DNA of 39,313 nt from Chitinophagales bacterium 65-1. Its GTDB lineage: Bacteria; Bacteroidota; Bacteroidia; Chitinophagales; Chitinophagaceae. A model generated the notes under the pieces. That model worked only from the letters and a program-made list of their open reading frames with translations. It searched no databases and had not been told where the DNA came from. The position numbers and the translations under genes were made by a program. The stretch covers positions 1 through 39,313 of the forward strand of contig MWYX01000023.1 in NCBI GenBank assembly GCA_002050465.1, in the 5' to 3' direction. Below are positions 8,053 to 17,302 of this stretch, piece by piece. Within the stretch, counting starts at the first letter, position 1. Each line of letters opens with the position of its first letter.

Positions 8053-8873
8053 TGAAAAGCGATTCAACCAGTAATAACTTTCAATGCCTCCCTTTAGGGA
8101 GATTTAGAGGGTGTCGGTTAACAAAAAGAATTATACCATGTTTAGATATAAAGGATGGCAGAACCGTTAAGGGTATCAATTTTGAAAATATACGTGATGC
8201 CGGCGATCCTGTTGAATTGGCGAAATTTTATTCACAACAGGGCGCCGATGAATTGGTTTTTCTTGATATTACAGCTACCATCGAGAAAAGAAAAACGCTT
8301 GTTGACCTTGTAAAAAAACTGGCTTCCAATATTAATATCCCCTTTACAATAGGAGGTGGAATTACCTCAATAGAAAATGTTTCAGAACTTTTACAGCATG
8401 GAGCAGATAAAGTATCAGTAAACACAGCGGCATATAAACGGCCTGAACTTATTACAGAAATAGCAGATGATTTTGGAAGCCAGTGTGTGGTTGTAGCAAT
8501 TGATGCAAAGAGGGAAAAGGATGGAGAATGGTATGTTTATTTAAATGGGGGCAGAACAAAAACCGAAAGCAATGCAATTAAATGGGCCAGGGATGCAGTT
8601 AAGCGTGGTGCAGGTGAAATTCTTCTCACTTCGATAAACCATGATGGAACAAAAAATGGTTTTGCCTTAGAAATAATTTCTTTATTAACCGCAGCGCTGC
8701 CTGTTCCTGTTATTGCTTCAGGAGGTGCAGGAAGAATGAATCACTTTAAAGAAGTATTTCAAAAAGCACATGCTGACGCGGCTTTGGCAGCGAGTATTTT
8801 TCATTATAAAGAAATAGAAATACCAGCATTAAAAAAATATTTGAAAGAGAATAATATAAACGTAAGAATATGA
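8052..8873 (+). CDS. hisF: Imidazole glycerol phosphate synthase, cyclase subunit, with repeat-derived N-terminus
   Basis: A TIM-barrel cyclase that with HisH makes imidazole glycerol phosphate and AICAR. The family core starts [19 protein letters not shown] and includes the catalytic Asp residues near PCLDIK and TSINHDG, plus the phosphate sites IGGGI and ASGGAG. HisF is normally about 251-256 residues and starts right at that Leu. Here the protein is 273 residues, because translation must begin at ATG 8052, coupled to the hisA stop by TAATG. The extra 22 residues include a segment encoded by a family A palindrome at 8087-8111. No ATG, GTG or TTG occurs in frame at the usual start point. Its stop overlaps the start of hisIE (ATGA). 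Confidence 0.96.
   Translation: MKSDSTSNNFQCLPLGRFRGCRLTKRIIPCLDIKDGRTVKGINFENIRDAGDPVELAKFYSQQGADELVFLDITATIEKRKTLVDLVKKLASNINIPFTIGGGITSIENVSELLQHGADKVSVNTAAYKRPELITEIADDFGSQCVVVAIDAKREKDGEWYVYLNGGRTKTESNAIKWARDAVKRGAGEILLTSINHDGTKNGFALEIISLLTAALPVPVIASGGAGRMNHFKEVFQKAHADAALAASIFHYKEIEIPALKKYLKENNINVRI
8087..8111 (+). repeat. Dispersed palindrome, family A copy 2, inside hisF
   Basis: CTCCCT/AGGGAG is the core, followed by ATTTAGAGGG. It is the reverse-complement form of the copies at 2263-2291 and 32683-32715. Here it is translated in frame as CLPLGRFRG just upstream of the conserved HisF start. Confidence 0.7.
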
Positions 8874-9472
8874 AAGATAAACCTGATTTTAGCAAATATA
8901 TCGATGGATTAATTCCTGCGATTGTGCAGGATACAAATACTAACGTTGTATTAATGCTAGGCTTCATGAATGAAGAAGCCATGAATAAAACCCTGGTAAC
9001 AAAGCTTGTGACCTTTTATAGCAGAACAAAACAATCCTTATGGACAAAGGGCGAGACCAGCAAAAGTTACCTGCATCTTACAGATATAAAAATTGATTGC
9101 GATAATGATACTTTTTTAATTAAGGCTACGCCTGACGGGCCTGTTTGTCATACCGGTGCTGATACTTGCTTTAATCAGAAAAATACAAATGACAGTTTTC
9201 TATATGAGCTGGAAAATATTATTGATGACAGAAAAATACATCCCGATGAGAACTCTTATACAAGTTCATTATTTAAAAACGGGATAAATACAATTACACA
9301 AAAAGTAGGGGAGGAGGCAGTAGAATTAATTATAGAAGCAAAGGATAATAATGCAGAGAAATTTAAGAATGAAGCTGCAGATCTGTTATTCCATTATCTT
9401 GTTTTATTACGGGCAAAAGATGTTGCGCTAAATGATATTATCGCTATTCTTAAAGAACGCCATTTAAAATAA
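8870..9472 (+). CDS. hisIE: Phosphoribosyl-AMP cyclohydrolase / phosphoribosyl-ATP pyrophosphatase
   Basis: A fusion of two early pathway steps. The N-terminal HisI domain (about 1-105) has [20 protein letters not shown], which matches the zinc and magnesium site, and the Cys in [12 protein letters not shown]. The C-terminal HisE domain (about 115-200) has the MazG-like [15 protein letters not shown] and [13 protein letters not shown] helices. The 200-residue length is typical of the fusion. It is the last his gene and ends 2 bases from the convergent thrC stop, with no terminator visible between them. Confidence 0.96.
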   Translation: MKDKPDFSKYIDGLIPAIVQDTNTNVVLMLGFMNEEAMNKTLVTKLVTFYSRTKQSLWTKGETSKSYLHLTDIKIDCDNDTFLIKATPDGPVCHTGADTCFNQKNTNDSFLYELENIIDDRKIHPDENSYTSSLFKNGINTITQKVGEEAVELIIEAKDNNAEKFKNEAADLLFHYLVLLRAKDVALNDIIAILKERHLK

Positions 9473-9474
9473 TT

Positions 9475-10770
9475 TTATTTAGTCAGCAAATAATCTTTCA
9501 AGGCATCATACTTTGCTTCTATTTTTATGCTGTGCTTTTTCATTTTAATCAAATCGTTTATTTCACCAGGCATAGGCACCGTTTGCTGAATGATTGGTTC
9601 CACCACATCATAAAATTTTACGGGATGTGCTGTTTCAAGAAATATTCCCTTGTGCAAGGGATTGTCCTGTAAATATTTTTTTAATGCGAGGTAAGCGACT
9701 GCCCCATGTGGGTCTAGTAAATACTTTTTATTTAAAAAAACCTCTTTCAAAACAATCTTTGTTTCTTCATCGGAAATACTATAACTGCTCATTATATTTC
9801 TAAGAGAATTAAACTTTTGATCAAATAGCTCTAATATTCTTACAAAGTTGCTGGGGCTACCTACATCCATAGCATTTGATAGGGTTGTGATGGAGGGCTT
9901 GGGCAAATAATTTTCTGTTTTTAAATATTCAGGCACTACATTATTTGCATTGCACGCCGCTATAAAATGTTGCGCAGGCAAACCTGAAAGATGCGCCAAT
10001 ATTCCTGCGCAGATATTTCCAAAATTGCCACTGGGGACGCTAATTACAGGAAGATTTTTTTCTTTCCATTGTTGGTATGCAAAAAAATAATAAAATTGTT
10101 GCGGCAGCCAGCGTGCTATATTTATTGAGTTTGCAGAGGAGAGTAATATTTTTTTATTTAAGCCCTCATCTGCAAATGCCTGTTTTACCATTAGCTGGCA
10201 CTCATCAAATGTTCCATCAATTTCTAAAGCTGTTATATTTTTCCCAGGCGTAGTTAATTGTAATTCCTGTACAGTGCTCACTTTTCCTGATGGGTAAAGA
10301 ATAATTACATCAACTCCATCTACATCATAAAAACCGTTTGCAACAGCTCCACCTGTATCACCTGAAGTAGCTACCAACACGGTTATATTTTTATCATTAT
10401 TCTTTACAAAATAGCTAAGGCAGCGGCTCATAAACCTTGCCCCAACATCTTTAAAAGCTAGAGTAGGTCCATGAAATAATTCAAGAGAGAAAATATTATC
10501 TTCTACGTTGACTAATGGAAATTCAAAATTGATCGTTTCCGATACAATTCTTTCCAATTCATTTTTGTGAATTACATCCCCTATGTATGGCTGAATAACC
10601 ATAAATGCAATTTCTTCTTTTGAATATTTGTCAATATTTCTAATAAAATCTTCAGAAAGCTGGGGGATGCTTTCAGGAAAGTACAATCCTTTATCAGGCG
10701 CCTGCCCTTTGACGGTTGCTTCTTTAAAATTTACTTTAGGGGAAATATGGTTGGTGCTGTAATAAAGCAT
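9475..10770 (-). CDS. thrC: Threonine synthase
   Basis: A PLP enzyme that converts O-phosphohomoserine to threonine, the last step. Landmarks are the cofactor lysine in LAFKDVGARF, the phosphate-binding SGDTGGAV and the SGNFGNICAG loop. I place the start at ATG 10770 because MLYYSTNHISPKVNFKEA matches the family N-terminus. An in-frame ATG seven codons upstream (10791) is possible. The last of the minus-strand thrA-thrB-thrC group, it is separated from thrB by an intergenic palindrome (10794-10857). It faces hisIE tail to tail. Confidence 0.95.
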   Translation of the reverse strand: MLYYSTNHISPKVNFKEATVKGQAPDKGLYFPESIPQLSEDFIRNIDKYSKEEIAFMVIQPYIGDVIHKNELERIVSETINFEFPLVNVEDNIFSLELFHGPTLAFKDVGARFMSRCLSYFVKNNDKNITVLVATSGDTGGAVANGFYDVDGVDVIILYPSGKVSTVQELQLTTPGKNITALEIDGTFDECQLMVKQAFADEGLNKKILLSSANSINIARWLPQQFYYFFAYQQWKEKNLPVISVPSGNFGNICAGILAHLSGLPAQHFIAACNANNVVPEYLKTENYLPKPSITTLSNAMDVGSPSNFVRILELFDQKFNSLRNIMSSYSISDEETKIVLKEVFLNKKYLLDPHGAVAYLALKKYLQDNPLHKGIFLETAHPVKFYDVVEPIIQQTVPMPGEINDLIKMKKHSIKIEAKYDALKDYLLTK

Positions 10771-10793
10771 GAATGTAATTTTTGATGACATGT

Positions 10794-10857
10794 TCGTGAG
10801 ACGTAAGATGTGAAACGTAAGAGATCAGTTTCACGTTTCACGTTTGACGTTTCTCGA
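10794..10857 (-). repeat. Family C inverted repeat, copy 1 (thrB/thrC junction)
   Basis: TCGTGAGACGT at one end and ACGTTTCTCGA at the other bracket a degenerate GTGAAACGT-type inverted repeat. The element runs into thrB and provides its final codons and TGA stop. Related copies lie at 17197-17286, 21580-21643 and 28809-28867. Confidence 0.75.
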
Positions 10858-11785
10858 TTAATAACTCCTCACAAATACTTATTCCCTCATTATTTATTGT
10901 TGTAACATAAGTATGATGTGCTAAACCAATGCTATCATAAATACCTCTCATTATTAATTCTACGTCTCTAGCAATATTTTCTTCTTTGCATAACATGAAT
11001 ATAGAAGGGCCGGAGCCGGCAATGCCGCCACCTAATGCCCCTGCCTGTGCACAGTTTTTCTTTACCTCATCAAATCCAGGAATTAAAATGCTTCTTACAG
11101 GTTCTATTATTACATCTTCCAGGCTGCGACTTATTAATCCATAATCGCTCTGCATAAAACCTGTAACCAGGCCTGCAATATTTCCCCATTGCTTAATAGC
11201 ATCTTTTAATAAAACTTCTTTGCGAAGGATTTCTCTTGCATCAGATGTTTTTACTTCGATTTGCGGATGCACAATAGCAACATACATTGGTGGTGCAGGC
11301 AAAGCAATTATATCTAAGGGGAAAATAGAACGGATCAGTGTTACACCTCCATAAATACAGGGAGAGATGTTATCAGCATGTTTTACTCCTGAAGCAAGTT
11401 TTTCTCCGGCCATTGCAAAACGAACAAGGTCTTCTTTAGAAAATCTATTTCCGAGTAAGTGATTGGCAGCAACAACAACTCCTGCAGCGCTTGCAGCGCT
11501 GGAACCCAGGCCACTGCCAGGCTTTATACGTTTCTCTATTATTATGTCAAATCCAATTTGGTTATCAAGCTCTTTCATTAATTCTAACAAGGCAACACCG
11601 GCAACATTTTTTTCAGGAATTAGAGGGAGGTTGTAAATATCATTGTGTTGAATACGAATGCCGGGATTTTCACAAAGAGTGATCTGCATTACGTCCTGCG
11701 GATCATTTAATGCCATACCTAAAACATCAAAGCCACAAACTAAATTGGCAATGGTTGCAGGTGATTTTATTTTTACGGAGCTCAT
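10838..11785 (-). CDS. thrB: Homoserine kinase
   Basis: A GHMP-family kinase that phosphorylates homoserine for ThrC. The ATP-binding motif is PGSGLGSSAASAAG (about residues 88-101), and the C-terminal GGGIAGSGPSIFML loop is present. At 315 residues it is of normal size. The last residues (EKRQT) and the stop are encoded by the family C repeat. Four bases separate its start from the thrA stop, so the two are in one transcript. Confidence 0.95.
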   Translation of the reverse strand: MSSVKIKSPATIANLVCGFDVLGMALNDPQDVMQITLCENPGIRIQHNDIYNLPLIPEKNVAGVALLELMKELDNQIGFDIIIEKRIKPGSGLGSSAASAAGVVVAANHLLGNRFSKEDLVRFAMAGEKLASGVKHADNISPCIYGGVTLIRSIFPLDIIALPAPPMYVAIVHPQIEVKTSDAREILRKEVLLKDAIKQWGNIAGLVTGFMQSDYGLISRSLEDVIIEPVRSILIPGFDEVKKNCAQAGALGGGIAGSGPSIFMLCKEENIARDVELIMRGIYDSIGLAHHTYVTTINNEGISICEELLIEKRQT

Positions 11786-11789
11786 TGAT

Positions 11790-14261
11790 TTAATTAGTGG
11801 GAGCAGCAGCTCTTATTATATCTGCAAATACACCCGAAGCTGTTACTTCTGCACCCGCACCTGCGCCTTTAATTACGAGCGGTTGTTCAGCATACCGGTC
11901 AGTATAAAAAAGAACGGCATTATCCTTTCCATACAAGTGATAAAAGTCATGTTGCGGATCAATATGCTGCAGGCCTACAGCAGCTTTCCCAGTATCCCCT
12001 GAAAAGGAGCTGTGGTAGGATGCTACAAACTTTAACTTTTTTCGGGCCTGCTTTGCTTCTTCAGCTAAGTTTTTAAAATGGTTCTCATGCTTTTCCATTT
12101 CTTTATAAAAATTTTCAACATCACCTTCCATACAGGAAGATGGCAGAAATGAATTATTACTGATGTCTTCCATTTCCATTTTTTCTCCGGTTTCCCTGGC
12201 CAGTATCATTATTTTACGCATTACATCTGTTCCGCTTAAATCCAGTCTTGGGTCAGGCTCTGTATATCCTTCTGCCTGTGCCTGTCGCACAACCGATGCA
12301 AAACTTTTTTCACCCGTATAGTTATTAAAAACAAAGTTAAGTGTACCGCTTAAAACTGCTTCAATCCTGTTTACCCTATCGCCACTTCTCAGTAAGTCAT
12401 TTAATGTACCTATTACCGGTAAACCTGCGCCCACATTGGTCTCAAAAACAAACACCGCATTAAATTCTCTGGCCAGGTCTTTTAATTTTTTATAATATTC
12501 ATAAGAAGATGAGCAGGCAACTTTATTGCACGCAACTACTGAAATACTTTTTTCTAAAAAATGCGGGTAAGATTTTGCCACATCATTATTAGCCGTAACA
12601 TCAATAAAAACCGAGTTCCTTAAATTCTTTTTTTGAATAGAAGAAATAAAGTTTTGCATATTCATGCTATCACCGCTTTGCAAAAGTTCTTTCCATTTTG
12701 ATGCATCGATCCCATTATCATCAAAGAACATTTTTTTACTATTAGCAATTCCTGCAACCCGAACCTGCAATCGTAAATGGTGATGCAGATATTGTATTTG
12801 CTGTTGTAACTGCGCTAATAGCTTGCTTCCCACATTTCCTGTACCGGCTATGAAGAGATTGATTTGCTTGTACGTTGTTTCAAAAAATTCTTCATGTAAA
12901 ACGTTGATTGCTTTTTTAACATCCTGGGTAGCAATTACAGCCGAAATATTTTTTTCAGAAGATCCTTGGGCTATAGCTCTTATGTTTACACCATTTCTTC
13001 CTAACACACCAAACATTTTACCACTTATCCCGGGATGATTTTTCATATTGTCACCCACAAGAGCAACGATAGCCAGGTTTTTTTCTACAACAAGAGGTTC
13101 AACTTTTTTCAGTTCAATCTCATAAGCAAATGCTTTATCCACTGCTGCTTTTGCTTTATCAGCATTCGGGTCTTCAATGCCCACACAAATTGAATGCTCT
13201 GAAGAACTTTGAGTAATAAGAATAACATTTATTTTTTCATCTGATAAAGCTTCGAATAATCGTTTTGAAAATCCCGGGATACCAATCATTCCGCTGCCTT
13301 CAAGACTCATTAACGCAAGTTTATTTATGCTGGAAATGCCACGAATACTTCCTCCATTTTTAGATGAAACATTTTGGATTAATGTTCCTTGTTCGTATTG
13401 AGCAAATGTATTTTTGATCCATACCGGAATTCGTTTGCTCATTACAGGCTGTAGGGTAGGCGGATAAATTACTTTAGCGCCAAAATGAGAAAGTTCCATA
13501 GCCTCCTGGTAAGATATTTGCTGAATGATTTTTGCATTGGTAACCAGCCTGGGATCAGCAGTCATCATTCCCGAAACATCAGTCCAGATTTCTAATACTG
13601 AAACACTTAAAGCTGCTGCAATAATTGCTGCAGTATAATCTGAACCACCTCTTCCCAATGTTGTTGTATTGCCAATTTTATCTGCTGCAATAAAACCAGG
13701 AAGAATACAAATGGGAGTTTCCAGTGAGAAAAAGAAAGACTGAATATTTTTATTTGTCGATATAAAATCAACATTGGCTGAGCAGAATTGAGAATCAGTT
13801 ATGATAAGTTCTCTTGCATCTTTCCATGTATTTTCTATGTCAAGTGATCTTAACTTTTCTGAAAATATTTGGGAAGATAATAACTCACCATTACTGATAA
13901 TAGAATCTTTAGTGCGCAGTGATAATTCTTTTAATAAAAAAACACCGTTGGAGGTATCTTCAATCTCATTGAATCTTTTTTTCACCATGCTTAATACGCC
14001 GCTTTGCCTCTCTATGGGCATTAACTCTTTTACAGTTGAAAGATGCCTGTGTTCAAGTTGATGAAGTTTTTCTTTATAGGAAGAATCCGCATTGGAGGCC
14101 AGTTTTGCTACCTCTAATAAAGCATCGGTAGTGCCACCTAATGCAGAGACAATTATAATTATATTGTTATTTTTTTTAACAGCATGCTGTACAATTGTGA
14201 TCACTTTATTTATATTATCAGCATTGGCAACAGAACTACCTCCAAATTTTAATACCTGCAT
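11790..14261 (-). CDS. thrA: Bifunctional aspartokinase / homoserine dehydrogenase
   Basis: Catalyses the first and third steps of the aspartate pathway. The N-terminal kinase starts MQVLKFGGSSVAN and includes TLGRGGSDYTA (about residue 205). Central ACT-type regulatory domains include the GDNMKNHPGISGKMF segment. The C-terminal dehydrogenase begins near FIAGTGNVGSKLL (about residue 470) and ends with GAGAGAEVTASGVFADIIR. The 823-residue length is normal for ThrA. The feedback ligand, usually threonine, is assumed from the family. It follows a Thr/Ile-rich leader peptide (14338-14424). Confidence 0.96.
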   Translation of the reverse strand: MQVLKFGGSSVANADNINKVITIVQHAVKKNNNIIIIVSALGGTTDALLEVAKLASNADSSYKEKLHQLEHRHLSTVKELMPIERQSGVLSMVKKRFNEIEDTSNGVFLLKELSLRTKDSIISNGELLSSQIFSEKLRSLDIENTWKDARELIITDSQFCSANVDFISTNKNIQSFFFSLETPICILPGFIAADKIGNTTTLGRGGSDYTAAIIAAALSVSVLEIWTDVSGMMTADPRLVTNAKIIQQISYQEAMELSHFGAKVIYPPTLQPVMSKRIPVWIKNTFAQYEQGTLIQNVSSKNGGSIRGISSINKLALMSLEGSGMIGIPGFSKRLFEALSDEKINVILITQSSSEHSICVGIEDPNADKAKAAVDKAFAYEIELKKVEPLVVEKNLAIVALVGDNMKNHPGISGKMFGVLGRNGVNIRAIAQGSSEKNISAVIATQDVKKAINVLHEEFFETTYKQINLFIAGTGNVGSKLLAQLQQQIQYLHHHLRLQVRVAGIANSKKMFFDDNGIDASKWKELLQSGDSMNMQNFISSIQKKNLRNSVFIDVTANNDVAKSYPHFLEKSISVVACNKVACSSSYEYYKKLKDLAREFNAVFVFETNVGAGLPVIGTLNDLLRSGDRVNRIEAVLSGTLNFVFNNYTGEKSFASVVRQAQAEGYTEPDPRLDLSGTDVMRKIMILARETGEKMEMEDISNNSFLPSSCMEGDVENFYKEMEKHENHFKNLAEEAKQARKKLKFVASYHSSFSGDTGKAAVGLQHIDPQHDFYHLYGKDNAVLFYTDRYAEQPLVIKGAGAGAEVTASGVFADIIRAAAPTN

Positions 14262-14337
14262 ATATTTCTTTAATATTATTAAAAATATTTTTGTTATTTA
14301 AAAAAAGCTAAAAAAGCCCAATGGTGGTATGAAATGT

Positions 14338-14424
14338 TTAACCCTTGCGGGTTGTAATAATAGCTGTAAAAGAAGCGAAGGCTATCACTGCAGTTAAAGA
14401 ATCAATATGAGTCTGGTGTATCAT
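14338..14424 (-). CDS. thrL: thr-operon leader peptide (Thr/Ile-rich)
   Basis: On the minus strand, 77 bases before thrA, an ATG-started frame encodes 28 residues with five Thr and five Ile, ending FTAIITTRKG-stop. The near-terminal run of Ile-Ile-Thr-Thr codons is what a threonine/isoleucine attenuator uses in enterobacterial thrL. The last codons form a small hairpin, AACCC-GCAA-GGGTT. Two T-tracts follow (plus strand A-runs at about 14303-14318), preceded by TTGGGC. I could not draw a strong terminator stem by eye. The leader reading is supported by composition and position, while the mechanism is inferred. Confidence 0.72.
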   Translation of the reverse strand: MIHQTHIDSLTAVIAFASFTAIITTRKG

Positions 14425-14538
14425 CAGGTTTCGAAAATAAACAAATTGATTGAGATTATAAAATGTAAACGAAATTTTTGAGTATTTTCAATCTTTCAAC
14501 GGCGGCTGCTTTTTATATTCGTATTAATTTTTCAGAAC

Positions 14539-17118
14539 ATGGATAACCAGGCTTTAAGAGGACTGCAGCATTTTAAGAATTATGTTGGAATTAAATTTCA
14601 GCTTTATAACAGCTTATTCACTTCATTGCCTTTTCACCGCATTGAAAAAACGGGTATTCTTTTATCATTGTTTTTAAATAATTGCGAAGAAGGATATAAT
14701 AAGAAGCTTAGTCCCACCGAAATTATTGAGGATTTTTTTGCAAAACATACAACCTATAAAACGCAGCAGGAAAAAACTGACATTCTTTTCAGGTTTATAC
14801 AGTTTGTAGAAAGGCAGGTGGTTTTATTTGATGCCCTGGAAGATGCAGCCTTTACACAAATACATGACACCAGCGGTTTAGGTACACTGAAGCAACTGGA
14901 ATTGGAAGTACTTCAAAATAATAAAAAAGAAGCGCTTGCAAAAAAACTGAAGGATTTTTGTATAAGGATGGTTCTAACTGCACATCCTACGCAGTTTTAT
15001 CCTGGTTCGGTATTAGGTATTATAAATGATCTTTCAAAATCACTTGCCGAAAATAATACCGCACAGATAAATATGTACCTGCAGCAACTTGGTAAAACGC
15101 CATTCTTTAAAAAAGAAAAACCTTCGCCTTATGATGAGGCTGTAAGCCTTCTCTGGTACCTTGAAAATGTTTTTTATGCAGCAGCAGGCAGAATAATTTC
15201 GTTTATTAAAAATCAATTTCCCGATGCTGTTAATGTAAATAACCCTATCATTAATATGGGGTTTTGGCCCGGCGGAGACAGGGATGGAAATCCGTTTGTA
15301 ACAACAGAGATTACTTTAAAAGTTGCAGATGCATTAAGGGGCGGAATTATAAAATGCTATTACCAGGATATTCGAAGATTAAGGCGCAGACTTACTTTCA
15401 CGGGAGTAGATGTTATCCTGTTAGAATTAGAAAAGCAATTGTATGATAATATTTTCATTCCCGAACAGCGTACAACACTATCTAAAGAAGATATTCTTGC
15501 ATCGTTAAACAGCATAAAAGAAATTCTTATTTATCAACATAATGGATTATTCCTTCACCTGGTTAATAATCTCATTAATAAGGTACATGTTTTCGGTTTA
15601 CATTTTGCAGCGCTGGATATCCGCCAGGAAAGCTCAGTTCATAATACAGTGATAGAACAAGTTGCAGCAGCAGGTAAAATCTTTCCCTTAGAATATTCAA
15701 CATTAAGCACAGAAAGAAAGATTGAACTTATATCGTATAATGAGAGCGTTCTTTCTGAAACTAAATTCCAGGATGAACTTGCAGATGATACAGTTAATAC
15801 AATAAAGGCTGTTAAATTAATTCAAACATATAATGGGGAAGCAGGTTGTAACCGGTATATCATCAGCCAGTGTAAAAGTGCATTGAATGTAATGGAAGTA
15901 TATGGTTTATTTGTTTTATGCGGATGGAGAAAAGATGAGATAAATATTGATATTATCCCCCTGTTTGAAACAATAGATGATCTGCAAAATGCAGGAAACA
16001 TAATTAAAACTTTATATGAGAATAATGAATATAAAAGGCATTTAAAAAGAAGGAATAATCGCCAGACGATCATGCTTGGATTTTCCGATGGCACTAAGGA
16101 CGGTGGTTATTTAATGGCTAACTGGAGTATTTACAAGGCAAAAGAACAGCTTACAACAATCTCAAAAGAATATAATATTGATGTAATCTTTTTTGATGGA
16201 AGAGGTGGCCCGCCTGCAAGAGGGGGTGGTAAAACACATAGGTTTTATGCATCTATGGGAAAAAATATTTCCAACAAAGAAATTCAACTAACTATACAGG
16301 GGCAAACCGTTAGTTCAAACTTTGGAACTATTGATTCTGCCCAGTTTAATATTGAGCAATTGATACATGCAGGTATTTCGAACGAACTTTTTTCAGGTCG
16401 CAATATTACGTTGCTTGAGGAAGAAGAAGCTTTACTTCAGGAGTTATCCAATGAAAGCTTAAATGCTTACAATAAACTGAAAAATCATCCTGATTTTGTT
16501 GATTACCTTTCGAATATCAGCCCAATTAATTTTTACAGTGAAACGAATATAGGCAGCAGGCCTGCAAAACGCGGTGGTTCAAATAAATCAGATCTGAAAA
16601 ATCTGCGTGCTATTCCATTTGTTGGAGCATGGAGCCAGATCAAGCAAAATGTTACCGGCTTTTATGGTGTAGGTACTGCGGTACAAAAACTGGAAAAGGA
16701 AGGAAAATTTAGTAAGGTAAAAGCATTATATCAAAACTCGTTATTTTTTAAAACACTTACTGATAATTGTGAAATGGCAATGAAAAAATGTTTCTTCCCT
16801 TTAACTGAATATTTGTCTAAAGACGAAAAATATGGTGAGATATGGAACATGATCTACCATGAATATTTATTAACAGAGAAATATCTTTTTCAACTTAGCG
16901 GAAAAAACGAATTAATGGCTGATTATCCGGTAGAGCAATTATCCATAAGTATGAGAGAAAAAATTGTTTTACCATTGGTAACCATCCAGCAATTTGCTAT
17001 TTGCCGTATTCGTGAAATAGAGAGAGAGATGGAAAATAATCCATTAAAAGAAACATATAAAAAGCTGGTGATACGTTGTTCATTCGGTATTATCAATGCC
17101 GGAAGAAATTCTGCATAA
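14539..17118 (+). CDS. ppc: Phosphoenolpyruvate carboxylase
   Basis: Carboxylates PEP to oxaloacetate, replenishing the TCA cycle and the aspartate used by the adjacent thr and met genes. The 859-residue protein has VLTAHPTQ (catalytic His, about residue 150), GGDRDGNPFVT, FFDGRGGPPARGGG (the glycine loop) and SRPAKRGG followed by LRAIPFVGAWSQ. It ends INAGRNSA, close to the usual C-terminal Asn-Thr-Gly-like tail. TAHPTQ replaces the more common TAHPTE. The gene is divergent from the thr operon. The 277-base gap to thrA holds the thr leader and no other gene. Confidence 0.95.
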   Translation: MDNQALRGLQHFKNYVGIKFQLYNSLFTSLPFHRIEKTGILLSLFLNNCEEGYNKKLSPTEIIEDFFAKHTTYKTQQEKTDILFRFIQFVERQVVLFDALEDAAFTQIHDTSGLGTLKQLELEVLQNNKKEALAKKLKDFCIRMVLTAHPTQFYPGSVLGIINDLSKSLAENNTAQINMYLQQLGKTPFFKKEKPSPYDEAVSLLWYLENVFYAAAGRIISFIKNQFPDAVNVNNPIINMGFWPGGDRDGNPFVTTEITLKVADALRGGIIKCYYQDIRRLRRRLTFTGVDVILLELEKQLYDNIFIPEQRTTLSKEDILASLNSIKEILIYQHNGLFLHLVNNLINKVHVFGLHFAALDIRQESSVHNTVIEQVAAAGKIFPLEYSTLSTERKIELISYNESVLSETKFQDELADDTVNTIKAVKLIQTYNGEAGCNRYIISQCKSALNVMEVYGLFVLCGWRKDEINIDIIPLFETIDDLQNAGNIIKTLYENNEYKRHLKRRNNRQTIMLGFSDGTKDGGYLMANWSIYKAKEQLTTISKEYNIDVIFFDGRGGPPARGGGKTHRFYASMGKNISNKEIQLTIQGQTVSSNFGTIDSAQFNIEQLIHAGISNELFSGRNITLLEEEEALLQELSNESLNAYNKLKNHPDFVDYLSNISPINFYSETNIGSRPAKRGGSNKSDLKNLRAIPFVGAWSQIKQNVTGFYGVGTAVQKLEKEGKFSKVKALYQNSLFFKTLTDNCEMAMKKCFFPLTEYLSKDEKYGEIWNMIYHEYLLTEKYLFQLSGKNELMADYPVEQLSISMREKIVLPLVTIQQFAICRIREIEREMENNPLKETYKKLVIRCSFGIINAGRNSA

Positions 17119-17138
17119 TCAGGAAGTTTAAAAGAAAA

Positions 17139-17162
17139 GGCCCTCCATAGACATGGACGGCC
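17139..17162 (+). other. Hairpin after ppc
   Basis: Nested inverted repeats GGCC (17139-17142)/GGCC (17159-17162) and CCAT/ATGG around AGAC lie 21 bases past the ppc stop. There is no T-tract, so a terminator role is uncertain. Confidence 0.4.
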
Positions 17163-17196
17163 GAAACGATTGCTACTATATGAAAAAAATTTTGAA

Positions 17197-17286
17197 TCGT
17201 GAAACGGTAAACGTGAAACTTGACTACCGGCAGGCAGGCATGAGAAGTATTACCTCTTTTCATGTCTCACCTTTCATGTTTCACGA
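17197..17286 (+). repeat. Family C inverted repeat, copy 2 (ppc/porin gap)
   Basis: The outer arms TCGTGAAAC (from 17197) and GTTTCACGA (to 17286) are perfect. The inner arms are degenerate TGAAA/TTTCA runs, interrupted by an ACCGGCAGGCAGGC segment. It fills most of the space between the convergent ppc and porin genes. Confidence 0.7.
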
Positions 17287-17302
17287 TTTCACTCTCATGT
17301 TC

